Part shown: positions 24,714 through 37,500 of the stretch, piece by piece | How the letters are laid out: every line of letters starts with the position of its first letter | How positions within the stretch are numbered: the stretch's first letter is position 1 | Made by a program: the position numbers and the translations under genes | Notes under the pieces: generated by a model | Database searches by the model: none | What the model was told of the DNA's origin: nothing | What the model saw: only the letters and a program-made list of their open reading frames with translations | NCBI GenBank assembly: GCA_021613335.1 | Contig: JAJTWR010000299.1 | Location: forward strand, 1,843,501 to 1,907,500 | Direction: 5' to 3' | DNA: 64,000 nt | Source of the DNA: Whitmania pigra | Taxonomy: Eukaryota > Annelida > Clitellata > Hirudinida > Haemopidae

Positions 24714-26249
24714 TTATATGTATAGATAATCCCAACATCTCTTTGTCAATCCAGGGACACATTTCATATTAATTGTTCTACCCCTCAATTTCTTATTTTC
24801 AAGCAGAAGCAAGCAAGAGAGCCTATCTCTTCTACTCCTGAATACCACCATTCCGGTTCCAGAACTTGTACCGACCTTGTTGGCAATTACGAAGGTCTTC
24901 ATGACGGGTACTTCAGCAGAGAAAAGGGCTCTCAACTCTTCTACCGTGACGTCATAGTGCAAGTTTGTTACATAAATGGCGCAATGAAATTCTCCTTCAG
25001 GGATTCCCAACCTCAGAGCAATGAAGTGGCTTCTCTGTTTGAAATGTTGATTGACAAAACTGTTGTAATGCTTTAATTTCAAGAGCCTTTCTTTTGAACC
25101 CCCTTTGTCGAATTGCTTCAATAATATGATTTCATCCATTTTGCTAGGAGATCTCGTACTTTCTGAGTCATTGTACTTCTTCCATTTTTTTCCCGCAACT
25201 TCTGTTTGAGCAGAAGTGCCTTGAATATCTTCTTGAAAATATTGTTCAGCATCGTCTTCATATTCGTCATAAACAGGATAAAAATCGCTTTGAACCTCCT
25301 CATCAAAATCTGCATTTTCTTCAACTTCCTCTTCAATGGTATCAAAACTGCTGTCTACATCTTCCTCTGAATATTCATCTTCAAAATCATAACTTGAAAT
25401 CTCATCTTCATCTTCCAAATAATGTTCAAGGTAAGGGCACCATACCGCACTGATACGATCCTCAAAGGCTTTCCTAACAAAACTGAGAATTTTAGGGATT
25501 GATTCGAAGTTGTAAAACCTGATTGCACCAGTCCCAGTACTGGTTCCATCTTTTGTGTAATATATGATGGCTTCTGCGACCTCCAACCATCTTCCAAAAA
25601 ATGCTTCCAAATCTTCCGCTTTGACATCATAATGCAGGTTTGTGAGGTAAAGGTGCAGATACTTGTTTTCTTTCATTTTATTAGCGGCGTCTTCTAAATT
25701 GGCCTTATGAAATCTTCTGAACGTCATTTTCTGACCCTTAATTTCTCTCTGAGAGTATCGAATCCTTTTATGGTAATAATAATAACCACCACCGCGCAAA
25801 AAACTCAAATCATCTTGAAATTCTACTTTCCCAGTTCCCGTGCTACTTCCATCCTCATTATACAAAACACTGGCCCTGTAGACATATAATGGATCACGAA
25901 AATGTGCTTTAAGTTCTTTTGACGTAACATCGAGAGGCAAATTATCTACGAGAAATGTCCTATGACAGAGATTATGGACCAATAAACAAGAAGCACGCAC
26001 TCTAATAATCCTCCCCTTGATCAACGCGCTATTAAGTCTGGCCGCTTGAAACAGAATATCATAGTCGCTGTGTAAAAGTATTTCTGCGGTTCCTGTGCTG
26101 GTTCCATCAGGTTTATAAGAAATATAAACTTCCTTGATCGGTATAACATTACCAAAAGCGCTTTTCAGCTCTTTCTCAGTTGTATCATTGTGGAGGTTGG
26201 TAATATGTAACATTTTGAGAGGTTGTTTCGAAATTTCACTGCTAAACAT
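24714..26249 (-). CDS. Intronless protein with four ALYREF-like RRM domains
   Basis: A single 511-codon frame. Four RNA-recognition motifs can be read, each with an RNP2-like strand and the distinctive turn DGTSTGTAEI / DGSSTGTGKVEF / DGTSTGTGAIRF / VGTSSGTGMVVF. This turn matches SGRSLGTADV of the mRNA-export adaptor ALYREF. RRM1 is at about residues 12-84 (MLHITNLHNDTTEKEL), RRM2 about 97-180 (TFLVDNLPLDVTSKEL), RRM3 about 198-275 (LYLTNLHYDVKAEDL) and RRM4 about 420-500 (IYVTNLHYDVTVEEL). RRM3 and RRM4 are separated by about 75 strongly acidic residues (276-350) and a basic linker. The usual RNP1 aromatics are mostly absent, as in ALYREF, which binds RNA weakly and proteins strongly. The arginine-rich ends of ALYREF are missing. 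The lack of introns suggests descent from a retrocopy with later domain duplication. RNA or protein binding is inferred; the function is unknown. Confidence 0.8.
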   Translation of the reverse strand: MFSSEISKQPLKMLHITNLHNDTTEKELKSAFGNVIPIKEVYISYKPDGTSTGTAEILLHSDYDILFQAARLNSALIKGRIIRVRASCLLVHNLCHRTFLVDNLPLDVTSKELKAHFRDPLYVYRASVLYNEDGSSTGTGKVEFQDDLSFLRGGGYYYYHKRIRYSQREIKGQKMTFRRFHKANLEDAANKMKENKYLHLYLTNLHYDVKAEDLEAFFGRWLEVAEAIIYYTKDGTSTGTGAIRFYNFESIPKILSFVRKAFEDRISAVWCPYLEHYLEDEDEISSYDFEDEYSEEDVDSSFDTIEEEVEENADFDEEVQSDFYPVYDEYEDDAEQYFQEDIQGTSAQTEVAGKKWKKYNDSESTRSPSKMDEIILLKQFDKGGSKERLLKLKHYNSFVNQHFKQRSHFIALRLGIPEGEFHCAIYVTNLHYDVTVEELRALFSAEVPVMKTFVIANKVGTSSGTGMVVFRSRRDRLSCLLLLENKKLRGRTINMKCVPGLTKRCWDYLYI

Positions 26250-27035
26250 ATTTGTAATTTAAATTTTGAATAATTAAGTCAACGTTGTTTGATAGAAATC
26301 AAAGAGGTTCGATCTGCTTGAAAAAGATTCAGAATATGTGGTTGGACAATTAAAAAAATTTTTTAATTTCATTTTCATAAATTGTTTTTTTTTTGGAAAT
26401 AAAGTTTTATTTAAAATGTAGGATATTAACCAATCTTGCCAAAGCGGTTTAGCCTTGATTTTTGTTATTGAGCATGTTGGAGAAAGTATCTATCCATAGT
26501 TATTCACAATGACTTAAAGATAGTTCAGTTTTGATTTGACTTGTCTGTTTTATACAGAATTTTTTTTTTCTTCATGTTTATATTATAACAAACGTCTTCG
26601 GCGTGCAGGTTGGTCAAATGATTAGCGTTCAGGCATGCGGCGATTGTGTGAAAATGTTACAACAACGTGGGAATTTGGCGGTTTCACTTCAAAATCGGCT
26701 AATTTGAACCTCTTTTGTGCTCGAGATATTAGATTTCGGCGACTTAATAACATCGACATAACCGATGAGAAAATGATAAGGTAAAGATGGAATTTGGCGG
26801 TTCCACTTCAAAAGCATCGACTTAATAGGATTGGCGAGTTAACCGAAGTCGAGATAAGTGGGTATATGCCTGATAACAACAAAAGGTGTATGTGAACAAA
26901 CTAACAGCGGAGATTTACCAATTCGCAATAAGAACCACCGTCGATTCTCGATACAAACCTTTACATTTATTTTTTCTACATTTGATTTCAAACAAACGAT
27001 ATTATTCTTGCATAGCAAAATTAATCCTGTTCTCC
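26250..27035. other. Intergenic, upstream of the four-RRM gene
   Basis: AT-rich, no gene recognised. An imperfect internal duplication (gaatttggcggtt[t/c]cacttcaaaa) occurs at about 26670 and 26790. Confidence 0.5.
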
Positions 27036-27245
27036 CGGTAACGAAGTTTATTATTTCAGGTGACCAGTCAAAATAGCCCCGTCAAAACATCCCCGTCAAT
27101 GTATCTTTATAAAAATTATTTGTATGAGTTGAAAACATTAACCGATAACTGATTTCAAATTTGATTAAATGAAATGAATTTTATATTTTGATGGCGCTGT
27201 TTTGACGGGGCTATTTTGTCGCGGACTATTATGACGGGGTGCCGG
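27036..27245. mobile_element. MITE with inverted ends, copy 1
   Basis: Carries a perfect 19-bp inverted repeat: AAAATAGCCCCGTCAAAAC at 27070-27088 and its complement at 27199-27217. Outside these the ends stay loosely complementary (ccggtaac... versus gccggcacc...), so the full element probably runs from about 27036 to 27245. The centre is AT-rich and has no coding capacity. A second copy lies in a TRPV intron at 33565-33712 in the opposite orientation. Confidence 0.85.
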
Positions 27246-27814
27246 CAACATTAGCAAGAAGGCGTTCTCCAGAAATATTGGCAGGGACGTAATTTCAGCA
27301 TTTTTCCTAGGGGGAAAACCCTCACAAAACTTGATGACTTTTTTTGCGTCTAGTCTGAAGTCAGGGGATGTAGATGACGGTGATGGTGATGATAGTGGTG
27401 ATGATGATGACGATGACGCTGTTATTGACTGCACTACTACACCTCCACCCATATTATGTTCCTGAGTATCGGTAATTAAAATATGAAAAGTTGATGTGCC
27501 ATGTATCTGAATGATAACTGAAACTACTCAACGATGTATTCTTGAATAACGTTATATGTTTTTATGTGTTTTAGATTTATTATTTTTAAGTATGAAAATG
27601 TTGTAAATTAGCAACGTTTTTATTATTGGAAAACTTTTAAAATGATATCAACCTTCGCGCTAACGTCGAACGTGTATTTATGATCCTCCAATCAAAGAGT
27701 AACGTTGACTGATAATGCAATACTGATTTTTTGAAATTCTATTTACCAGGTTTTATAAGTGCCTTATATATCCAGGTAGGGTTTGAATGCACTTTTTAAT
27801 CGATCCACCATTTA
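27246..27814. other. Intergenic
   Basis: A short GAT-rich run at about 27372-27420 creates a false Ser-rich frame on the minus strand. Nothing else recognised. Confidence 0.5.
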
Positions 27815-27910
27815 TATAGCGCCCCAACCCGAGGGCACCTCTTGGCAGTGCAGATGGGTTGGGAACACGACGCATGACGACAGTTGCTATTACTGCCGCA
27901 TGCAGGAACG
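27815..27910 (-). repeat. Dispersed repeat family A, copy 2 (SINE-like)
   Basis: Reverse complement of the unit at 16273-16373, with the same order of conserved blocks. The flank on one side is a short AAAGATAAT simple repeat at 27938-27962, which could be a SINE tail. Confidence 0.65.
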
Positions 27911-28329
27911 CAACTCATTCAACCAACGTGCAAATAATAAAGATAATAAAGATAATAAAGATTGCAAAGGATAAATCTAATGTTATTAAAGGAATTAAAT
28001 CGTCATTTATTGCACTAACGTGATTTGAGGTTATTAAAATAATAACTTAATGTCAGAATTTAAACACCATCACAGATAATATATCGTAAAAATGCTTCAA
28101 AGCACTAATTTACTACTCCAATTTATTTCTACTCATCAGAATTCTACTAGTTAAAGTTGTCAAAGCAATGAATGTCTCTTCAATGTTGCTTTTGCAAATT
28201 ACTTTGTTTTTTCTGCAAAATGATCAAAATGAATGAAGATACAAATAAATATCTCAATATAAATAAAAATTCAATTGCTATGTATTTTTCAAAATAAAAT
28301 GATTTCTCTCATAAAGTTTGCTTTAATTT

Positions 28330-30740
28330 TTAAACTTGAGAAATAATTTTTGGCACCATTATTTTACCTTCCTTGGAGTTCACCACATTCACCCTGGCAC
28401 TGGCTTTCTGGGATCCAGACTCATTGGAAGCAGTGCAAGTGTAATCTCCCTCATGTTCCTTTTTGAGGTCAATTATTTGCAACCATCCTGTCACTTGCCA
28501 TTTTTCAGGCCCTCCTCTTGTATTTATTGACATATGAAGATCATCACCTAATGAAATAAATAAGATAAAATATTAATAGAATAGTTCTATGTGATAAGTT
28601 TATGTTGTTTGTTTCCAGCAAAATTTCAAACTACTTTCTTACTGGGCAGTGCAAAAACTTTTCCATCCACCCTGGTGAATATCCATGTAATGTCAGGAAT
28701 GGGATAGCCTTTGGCTTCACAAAGGATGGCAATGTTTGATCCAGTGATGTTTTTTACATTTTCAGGCAGGCTCACAATAACTGGAACTGTAAAAAGAAAT
28801 AAATAATAATATAAAATACTGATAATAATGTTCATTTGGTCATTCCAGATGGCTGGTGAGGAATAGAAGAAGCCTTGGTTGATGGTAGATGATCTATGGA
28901 CTGGTTGCTATAAATGCATTAAGGAGGATGAGCTAAGGTGGTCTGGCAGTGAAGAATGAAGAGAAAGCTGAGGTAGGATAGATTGGATGCAGTAAGATGT
29001 GATTAAGAAGATGATGTGAAGGGATATAGGCAACCAGTGCCATTTCATCAGGGATTCAGTTGTTAAGGCTGAAATCAAGGAGGTTTGGCTAGCTTTATTT
29101 TGAATGCACTGAAGAGAATGCGTATGGGAGGTAGAAGTGCCATAGGGAAGGGAGACATGCATTAACTTAACTTCTTACTTAAACAAATTTTCATTGAAAA
29201 AAATCTGATTTAGTGGTTCTGTAAAATTTACTAAATTAATAAAATGATTGATATCTGACAGATAATGCAAAGGGATTTATACAATGATTTGTAACTGAGG
29301 GAATCAAAATCAAATTGACGCTATTTTAACTGTCTTCAGTAGGATTTAAACGTTCACCCAACCTTCAAAACCTGTGGGTGGTTGTTTGTTTGCTTGTTAG
29401 CTGCATTAATAATTAAGCTGCTTTACATTAAAGAAATCCCAGCTTAATACGAATGATGTCGCTGGATTTTTCTTTAATTTCAACAAGATCTAAGTATTCA
29501 ATAAAATGTCTACCAAAACAAGTTTTGAAGCTGATTATAGTATGTCATGCTACTAATTCGAATTAGTAATAAAAACTTAATATCTTATCCTTTACAGTAA
29601 CATGCACATTATTTAACACTGATTCCGTTTTAGCTAATAAATAAGAAATGTATGTTGAAGCTTTCTTTTAACCACTGTCCATCAAACTGAGGCTTGGGAA
29701 TGTTTAAAATGAAGATTGCTCAGAACGAACCTAACACGCAAAGCGCGGTTGAAGTAGGGAACATGTGCTGTTGAATTGGGCGGGAGGAAACTAGATGCTG
29801 ATGCACGAGAACAAAAGAAGACCTCTTAATTAGAGGAGACAACAAAAAGGAGGAAAGCAGGTTTGAAGACGGATTTGATTTGCATCTACAACATCTACAA
29901 CCAAATCCTATTACATACGTCTTAAGTGATATTTGGTTGAATGATGAGATGGCTTTAATTAATTGATAAACTAATTATTAAACATTAATTGGCACTTCAA
30001 ATAAATATGTTCACCCATTTTTGTTCATGCTTCTCTTTTGTGAAAGTTATCTCTATTTTGTTCTAGCTGTGCTCTCTAGATATTGATACGGATATTAAAA
30101 ATAACTAGTGGTATGCAATACGGTATTTATTTGTTATGTTAAGTTGATTAGTTTATTATTAACGCTTATTTAATAACGACACTTAGTGGGAGAACATAAC
30201 TTTAACGTATTTTAAGTTCTCCTCAGGGTTATGATATTACATGCTCCTTTTGTATCATACAATAAAATATTTTAAATTAAGTCAAAATGTAGAACCTGTG
30301 TTGCACGGCCCCTTTTTAGTTTCAGTGATATTGGTATCTGAAAGGAGGGTAGCCTCTTTCATCTTGCAGAGATTATCATAAGTCTTTCCATCGGAGCCGC
30401 AAACTTCATCTTCGAACCTGCAGTAGCAAATGGCTTCGACGGCTTCTCCAGGACCTAGATCAGTCCTTACTTTGCATTCCAGATCTTGTCCACATTTGCC
30501 TAAGAATCCTCCTTCTTTTGGGTGTGGTACCTCGGGATGTTCGCAAAGCTCGAATTCTGCCTTTGCACAAACATCGCAGCAGCCGCAGACATCCTTAGTC
30601 TTACCAGCGACACAGTTACTTACAGGAAGGCATTCCTCCAAATTGCAAGATCGGCAATAATCAGGGAATTGGTTGTTTCCAAAAGCTAAGCAGACGCCAT
30701 ACAGAAATATAAGAGCAGACCAAAACATTTTTATGTCCAA
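28330..30740 (-). CDS. Secreted IGFBP-Kazal-Ig protein (IGFBP-related)
   Basis: Three exons close in frame: 30296-30740, 28643-28786 and 28330-28547, giving 268 residues. A signal peptide (MDIKMFWSALIFLYGVCLAFG) is followed by an IGFBP-type Cys-rich module containing CGCCDVCAKAEFELCE, then GKCGQDLECKV. A Kazal-type module follows (CYCRFEDEVCGSDGKTYDNLC). The last two exons form one immunoglobulin I-set domain, with ILCEAKGYPIPDITW and the Tyr-corner Cys in DYTCTASNESG. This is the architecture of IGFBP7/KAZALD1-type proteins, which are extracellular and bind insulin-like peptides or matrix partners. Which of these relatives it descends from cannot be said. Intron 1 (1.5 kb) holds a retrotransposon remnant. 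Confidence 0.93.
28900..29165 (-). mobile_element. Non-LTR retrotransposon remnant (reverse transcriptase C-terminus)
   Basis: The minus-strand frame reads SLQCIQNKASQTSLIS, then LMKWHWLPISLHIIFLI. This matches the conserved IQNKAAR...LHWLPI..RI.FKI end of L2/CR1/jockey-type reverse transcriptases. The frame is short, lacks the catalytic motifs and is therefore dead. It sits in intron 1 of the IGFBP-Kazal-Ig gene in the same orientation. Confidence 0.75.
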
Positions 30741-31543
30741 TCAAGTTCCAAATAGCTTTCAAAATACAACGAATGATGCCACCAAATACTGGATGCTAAC
30801 CTAACGGCAGCAACCAATGAATAGAAAGAGTGCATTTGAGAGTAGATGTGCTACTGGAGAAAGTTTAGCTGCTGCCTCCTACGTGCACGAAGCACAAACA
30901 ACTTTCTGAATCACTCGAACTTCTCGTGGATGTGATTACCATTTTTATTATTTCATTTTCAGCGACACCGTTGCGTGATTAAATAAATTAAACAAACGAT
31001 GCTTAGAAGAAATTACACTAGATGTATAACTGTATTCTTAAAATCTCACATATCGGATAATTTTTAAAGAGTATTGAGTATTTTCAATGAAATTGTTGCA
31101 AAACATTGATAACGTGTTCAGGTTTAACCGTTTATTGTACAATGAAGACGGAAAATATTTATGTAATTATCATTTGAATATTCAAAATGTAATCTAAATA
31201 ATTAAAGCTTTTCGAGTTTTTACATTCATAAACTTATTCAAATTGTTTTTATCATTTCAAGCAATTACATTTAAATAATCTAATAAAATTTCATCTGGAT
31301 GTAGCCTGGAGGCTTAAGCGTGTGATGTTAGCAGTGACATGCAGTCAGTCATTTGAAGACACGTACTTCAGTTTGATATAGCAACATCCTGCCCATGCAA
31401 GATGTAAACAAACATTTACAAAGCAATTCTTTTTGAAGTCATCATTTGTATTCTTACACGGCTTCGAGAATGAAAATAATACAACCACCCTCCGAAACAA
31501 AGCTAAACATTCAATTGGTATAAACAGTTTTCGAAGAAATTCA
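30741..31543. other. Intergenic between TRPV 3' end and IGFBP-Kazal-Ig start
   Basis: AT-rich. It should contain the IGFBP-Kazal-Ig promoter and the TRPV 3' UTR. No further gene seen. Confidence 0.5.
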
Positions 31544-34500
31544 TTAATAACGTTTCAATGGAATTCTACTCGGTTGACTGACCAGAGGTGTCGCTGAAGA
31601 ATTAGAACACAAACTACTCGCGGAACTGCATGTTATGGAACTGCCATTAACGGATGTCATCTTGTGACGAGAGCTTAGAGATGATTTGGGATAATTTAGT
31701 TTTGATTCGCTTTTCCCAATTATTTGTGCCTTCTCTTCGGAAAAGTATAAACAATCCATTACACTCCTCGAAGTTTTTGGTCTGAAATTTCCTTGAAATA
31801 CATGTTTGAACTCTTCGTCCGTTTTTTCCGAGTTTTTTACAATAGAGCCATTGAATGAAAAACTGTTGACTTTATCTAGATCGATGTCTTTTTCCCATGC
31901 TAGTTGTTTAGCAGCTGCCAATATGCCAAACTCTTCACTTTCTGGTTGAGATATATCAACGCCCAAATGTCTCCTCCTGTAGGATGCATCTTTCGAATTT
32001 ATTGACAATCTCTTTGGCTTCTTGAACTCTTTAATATGTTCTGCGTTCCAATCCTCTGACCTCATGACATTTTTAACAACAGCGAAAATGCGCTGCAGAG
32101 AAAAGCTTGAATTAAGATAGTTAACAAAACGCCTATTATGTAATTACTTATTCTCAAAATGTATACGTTGCCAAACAACCAAAAATAAATAAATAACTCT
32201 CAAGGGATCTTATCCAACAAACCTTCCAATTAACACGAGCTTCCTTTCTCTGTCTTGAGATTGACCGTGCAGAGGTTTTTATGACCATAAGTCCTCGACT
32301 TTTACTCGAATCACATCCAAATTTAACTGAATAGTTCTCCTGAAAGCGAACCAACTGAGAAGGAGCAAATGTTCTTTCAAGGACAATTATGATTTTGGCC
32401 CACTGAAATAATGTTCATTTCATATGAAATATGATTGTTCTTATTAGTTGTACTTTTATTTAGTCACCATGTTAATCTTATAAAGTAAATCCAATGCTAC
32501 ACTCAGTAACGCAAATATGTCAATCTGATTCAGGGGTTCCAAACCAGGGGTGCGAGATAGCATTTCAGGGGCGCAAAACTTAACCAGCAAGGAAAAAGCC
32601 AACGACTCTTTCTTAAGTTATCCAGTTAAGTTTTTCAGCTTGAGAATTGAAAGTTTAATAAGAATGGATGATGAATTCTTACAATGTGAATAATAGGTCA
32701 GATGTTGAAGAGCTGAAAGTTCTTATTGAACTACGGACAAATCGTGCTCTTGAAATGCAATTTGCAAGCAAGACTTTAGAGGTGTTGAGGAATGAGTAGA
32801 GTAAATGAGCAATGAATACGTTTCCAAGACTCTTTCCCCTCCTCTCATTTTCGGCAACATACAGTGCTAAAAATATTGTTACGACATGCCCACATTTTAT
32901 GGATAATTTCCTTACAAATTAACATATCTTGATGAAATTTTCAGCAATTACGTAAAACACCATTTGTAAGCATCGTGCAAAATTTCCTTTCATATGGGTT
33001 AATGGTTCCCGTAAATTATGCAAATGAACCATTTTTTGGCCTGGAAATATTATTACGACAGTACTTATGCAAGTCTGGGTTCAGTTCTCTTTTGTCAATA
33101 AAGACACAATCTAGAAATCGCCTGAATCCACAGGCATACATGCGGATCGTTATCAGCAATAAAGTACAAAATTCATATCTGAGAAACAACAGCAAAAATG
33201 TCATTAAATTTAAATTCTAAAATTTTGAATGTTAATTTGTATTTTTTTATAATTTTTATTTTACACTTACACTGAATGAAGAACTTAATTTTGTGTACTG
33301 TTTGTATTTGGATTTTTTTTTTATAACAGCTTTCTTTCGTTTCTTTTTTTTTTGCTTTTTATGTCATTCCAAATTTAGCTTAAATAATTATGTTGGCGAA
33401 TTCAGTATAAAAGATTTTCTTCTTCTTATGTGATATTATAATACTTACATTGCTTTTCTTGGGGGTGCGAAAACACACTGAAAGTTTTCTAGGGGTGTGG
33501 GGCATAGAAAAGGTTGGGAAAAACCCCTGATCTAAATGATGAAATGTTCCTTCCGGTGTTTCAACCGGCACCCTATCATAATAGCCCGGCGACAAAATAG
33601 CCCCGTCAAAACAGCACCATAAAAACATAAAACTTATTTCATTTAATCAAATTTTAAATCAGTTATCGGTTAATGTTTTCAACTCATATAAATATTTTTT
33701 TTATAAAGATAAGGGTCACCGTTTCAACTAACTTGTCTCTTCCACTCCTTTTCAGACCTTCCGATAATCTGTTCGTAAGTGTGAACAAACGTTGCGATGA
33801 GCATGTTGAGAAGTAAGATTGGAACGAGAATGGCGAAGGAAATAAAGACAAATTTTGTTAAGACGGGAATCGCGGTTTTGCTGAAGGATTCGTACTGGAA
33901 ATTATTTTCAATCCGAGTCTACAAAGCATTTATATTCCAGGACGAAATGCTGAAAAGTTGTACTCACCACCTAACGGAAAAGAGAAATAAAAACTTTTAG
34001 CTTTATTAATAAATTACAATTTTAATTTTGGAATTATTAAATTATTTACCTCCTGCGTCCGCAGTTGAATGACATGAATAAAAAAAGTTTATTTTTTAAT
34101 TACTGAAATCATTTTAATCAATAAATAGAAAAATGTGTGCATCCTCAATTATTCTAGCAATCAAATAAGTGCTTCGAGAGGACAAATGATCTCATAAGTG
34201 CAAAGAAAAGCGTGATATTTACAGATATTTTCTTAATAATCTCACCTCCTTTTCCGATCGGAAATATGAGGATATGCAGATGGTGTTAACGAATGCAAAT
34301 TGATGAACAAGCATGTTCACCACCAACCTGATAATCTCCTAATGTCATTTCAAATAACTTCATCACAGTTCCACCCAAAGAACTGAAAGGGTTTTCGTTG
34401 TCGCTTGTGCCAGAAGTAGTTTTAAAAAGGAAGTAAAAGGCTGAAATTATGATAAAGTAAAAAAAGCCTTATGAAGTCCCACATACAATTAATGTCATGC

Positions 34501-37500
34501 AATATCTGTACGTTTGAAAGCTGCTCATTAAAAGAATATAAAACAACAAGCCTGTTCTCACATTGTCCGAATCCAATGAAAAAGATGGCGTAAATGACAC
34601 CAAACCTCACCAAGTCCCCTCTCAGCATCTGGTAGAACACCACTACAAAGACTCCGCTGAAGTAAAACATCCTATTGAAGAAAAGCACAATAATAACGGT
34701 TGTGATATTATCAGTTTAATAATTTAGGTATTACAGTAATTGTATTTAAAAAAATTAGACATTATAATTACATAAAAATAATTAATTCATTTATGATTAA
34801 GTAGCTACTATTATTTTTAATTTAATTCTTTAAATTAAATGTCATTATTATGTTATACAATTGTCTTTATTTTATTATTATGCAATTATATAATTAACAA
34901 ATAAAATAAAATCCAATCAGCGACCGTGGAATACGTTGGTAAGGTTGCTGGAAAAATGTTTTAAAAGTTAACTTAAAAATACTTTTAAACTCATTTTAAC
35001 CTGGAAAAGAAGAGGAGATGCGCCCAAGCACAGGGAGCAGCGATTGAAATTATTATTTTTTCTGCTGTGCAACAGTCACAAAATCTCAGAGGAACGCACG
35101 TCAATATGAGCAGACAAGAAACGTTGAAAAAGCATTTTGCTGGAGCCCCTAACTGGTAACGAGTAATTTTAAGAATTAATATTAATACTAATATGTACAT
35201 AAACTATTATAATTAAATTTATTATAATGCTTCATTCACTTAGTGAAATAAATTACCTGCCGTCGTACGAAACTTAAGATTCCTTCAGCTCGAAGTTCAA
35301 AAATAAGGAAAACTATGGTCACCAAGCAGTAGAGTACCACAAAGCTCTCGGCTACGTATCGTACCTCAGAAAATTTGTTGCTACGTTATTATTATTATTT
35401 TAGAATTTGTATAATTATCTTACTATTATATCAGAATTTATGTCATCATTATGTTGCTGTCATTATTTTAGTGCATACGCTATATTATTCTTATATTATA
35501 ATTTATGATATTATGTTTTTATTATTTTAGAATTTATGCTTGTTTTTTATTTCATCATATATTTTAAAGGTTTATAAATGTCTATTTATATGTCTATTTT
35601 AAATATTTATTCTAAATGATGTATTACATCAATCTTTGCATTTCATCGGTTTACTCACAACAGCTGTTGGGCTCAAGGTATGTGAAAGCTCACAGAACAC
35701 TTCATCTGATCTCGTGTAAATGGCAATACTCAAGGTTATCAGGAAAACAATGGCTAACAGAAGCCTTTCCAGAAATCTTTTCTTAACGTAATTTTTCCAT
35801 TTGTCAGCGAGGAGTTGTTTTATAATGCCATCATCGAGCATGTTCAAGTGGCTATCTGAGTCACCATTCGAGATGTAAATGAGGGCTGCATTGGAATCTA
35901 AGAAAGCAGTTGTTGAGATTATGATGTAATGAATGTTATTTAAGACCATATTAGTACTTAAATGAACATTAGCTGAAGTAAAACTATATTAATTTGTTTT
36001 TTTTAGTGACTTATGATTACTTGTTTTTCCATTTTCTCCGATGGTATCAAGTTGTGCCAGTGGATAAACAGAGCAAGTTATGTTGCTGTACCTCCAGATC
36101 TCCTTCAAAATGATATCATGTATTTAATCCCACTTAAATGTTATTACACATTGCCTCTACTGAACATTTTTGTTGAAACTTAAAACAATTATATTTTTAA
36201 CCATGTTTGAACTTTTAAATAATTTAAATACTTATAATAAAAAATTCAATGAGTGTGATTTAAAACAGTCGATAAGAAAGGCAATCTCTAGAAAAACAGA
36301 GACAAAAAAAACTCAAGGTTAGGGAACTCATTAATATTGTTTTCTCCCATACTAAACTGCTCAGTAATTAAAAGATTATAATTTAATGAATCTTCAAAAA
36401 GCCAACCTGACTCTGTAGTTTAATAATTTCATTAAAAATCTCCATCCTTCCAAGTTTGCTGGCGAGTGTGAGCGGAGTGAGGTTTTGATGGTTCGTCATT
36501 TCAATGTTGGCCTTTTTTGATTGGTGCTTCACAGCCAAAGACAGCATGCTCTTTGGTGCCAATCGGATTTTTAATTTTTATTATTATTTTTATTGTTATT
36601 ATTAATTACATTTAGAGTGAAAGATTGCCAATGAATAAGTTAAATGTTAAAGAAATGAAGTTATTATTTACAATAAATTTTAAAAATTAAAAAAGATTCG
36701 AACGTTCTATTAGGTTAGTGGTAATTAAGCAAAACAAACAAATTCAATGGAACTTCGGCAATATAACCATTTGGTTACTAATGACCATCATGTGAAGTAC
36801 GGTGTTTCCAAAGGAGTCCTGGAGGTTTGGATCTGCACCCTTCTCGATAAGGTAGTCGTAAATTTCCTCTTGGCCAAAACAAGCAGCAAATGCCAAAGGA
36901 TATTCTCCGTAATACGCGAAACCTAAAATAATTTTCTGTTCGTATTAAGAGAAGTTTTCAGTTGAAGGATTTGAATTATTTTATAATGGTTAGTATTCAA
37001 CGGGAACATACAAAAAGACACAGTCCGCTTACATACCTGCAACAGCGGAAAATGTTTTATAATTATAAACAAACAAAAACAAAAAAACAAGAACACCAAA
37101 TTGAAATCAATTAAAGATTGAGTAAAACGTTTTCCCAATTGCAAATTTACTAAGATAATAAGTGAAATGTATAATTTTGATTAAGGATAAAGAACGACTT
37201 TTAATAAATTAGTGAATTATTCTTGCCGTTATAATTTGTCCGGTTACTGAGGATGCCATTTTTCTGATCTTCAGGCAGGAAAAATCGTCCGGTAGCTCGC
37301 TGGTTGACGTTGGCACCGTTGCTGACAAAAAGTTTTGTAAGCTCGAGATCTTTGTATACAATGGCAATGTGGAGACCACTTTCTCCTAGAAATATTAATA
37401 TTTAACTTTTGGCGCTTTTAATGCTTCACATAAATATCTGCATATAATAATAAAATAATAATACTAATAATAATAATAACAACGATAATAATAATAATAA

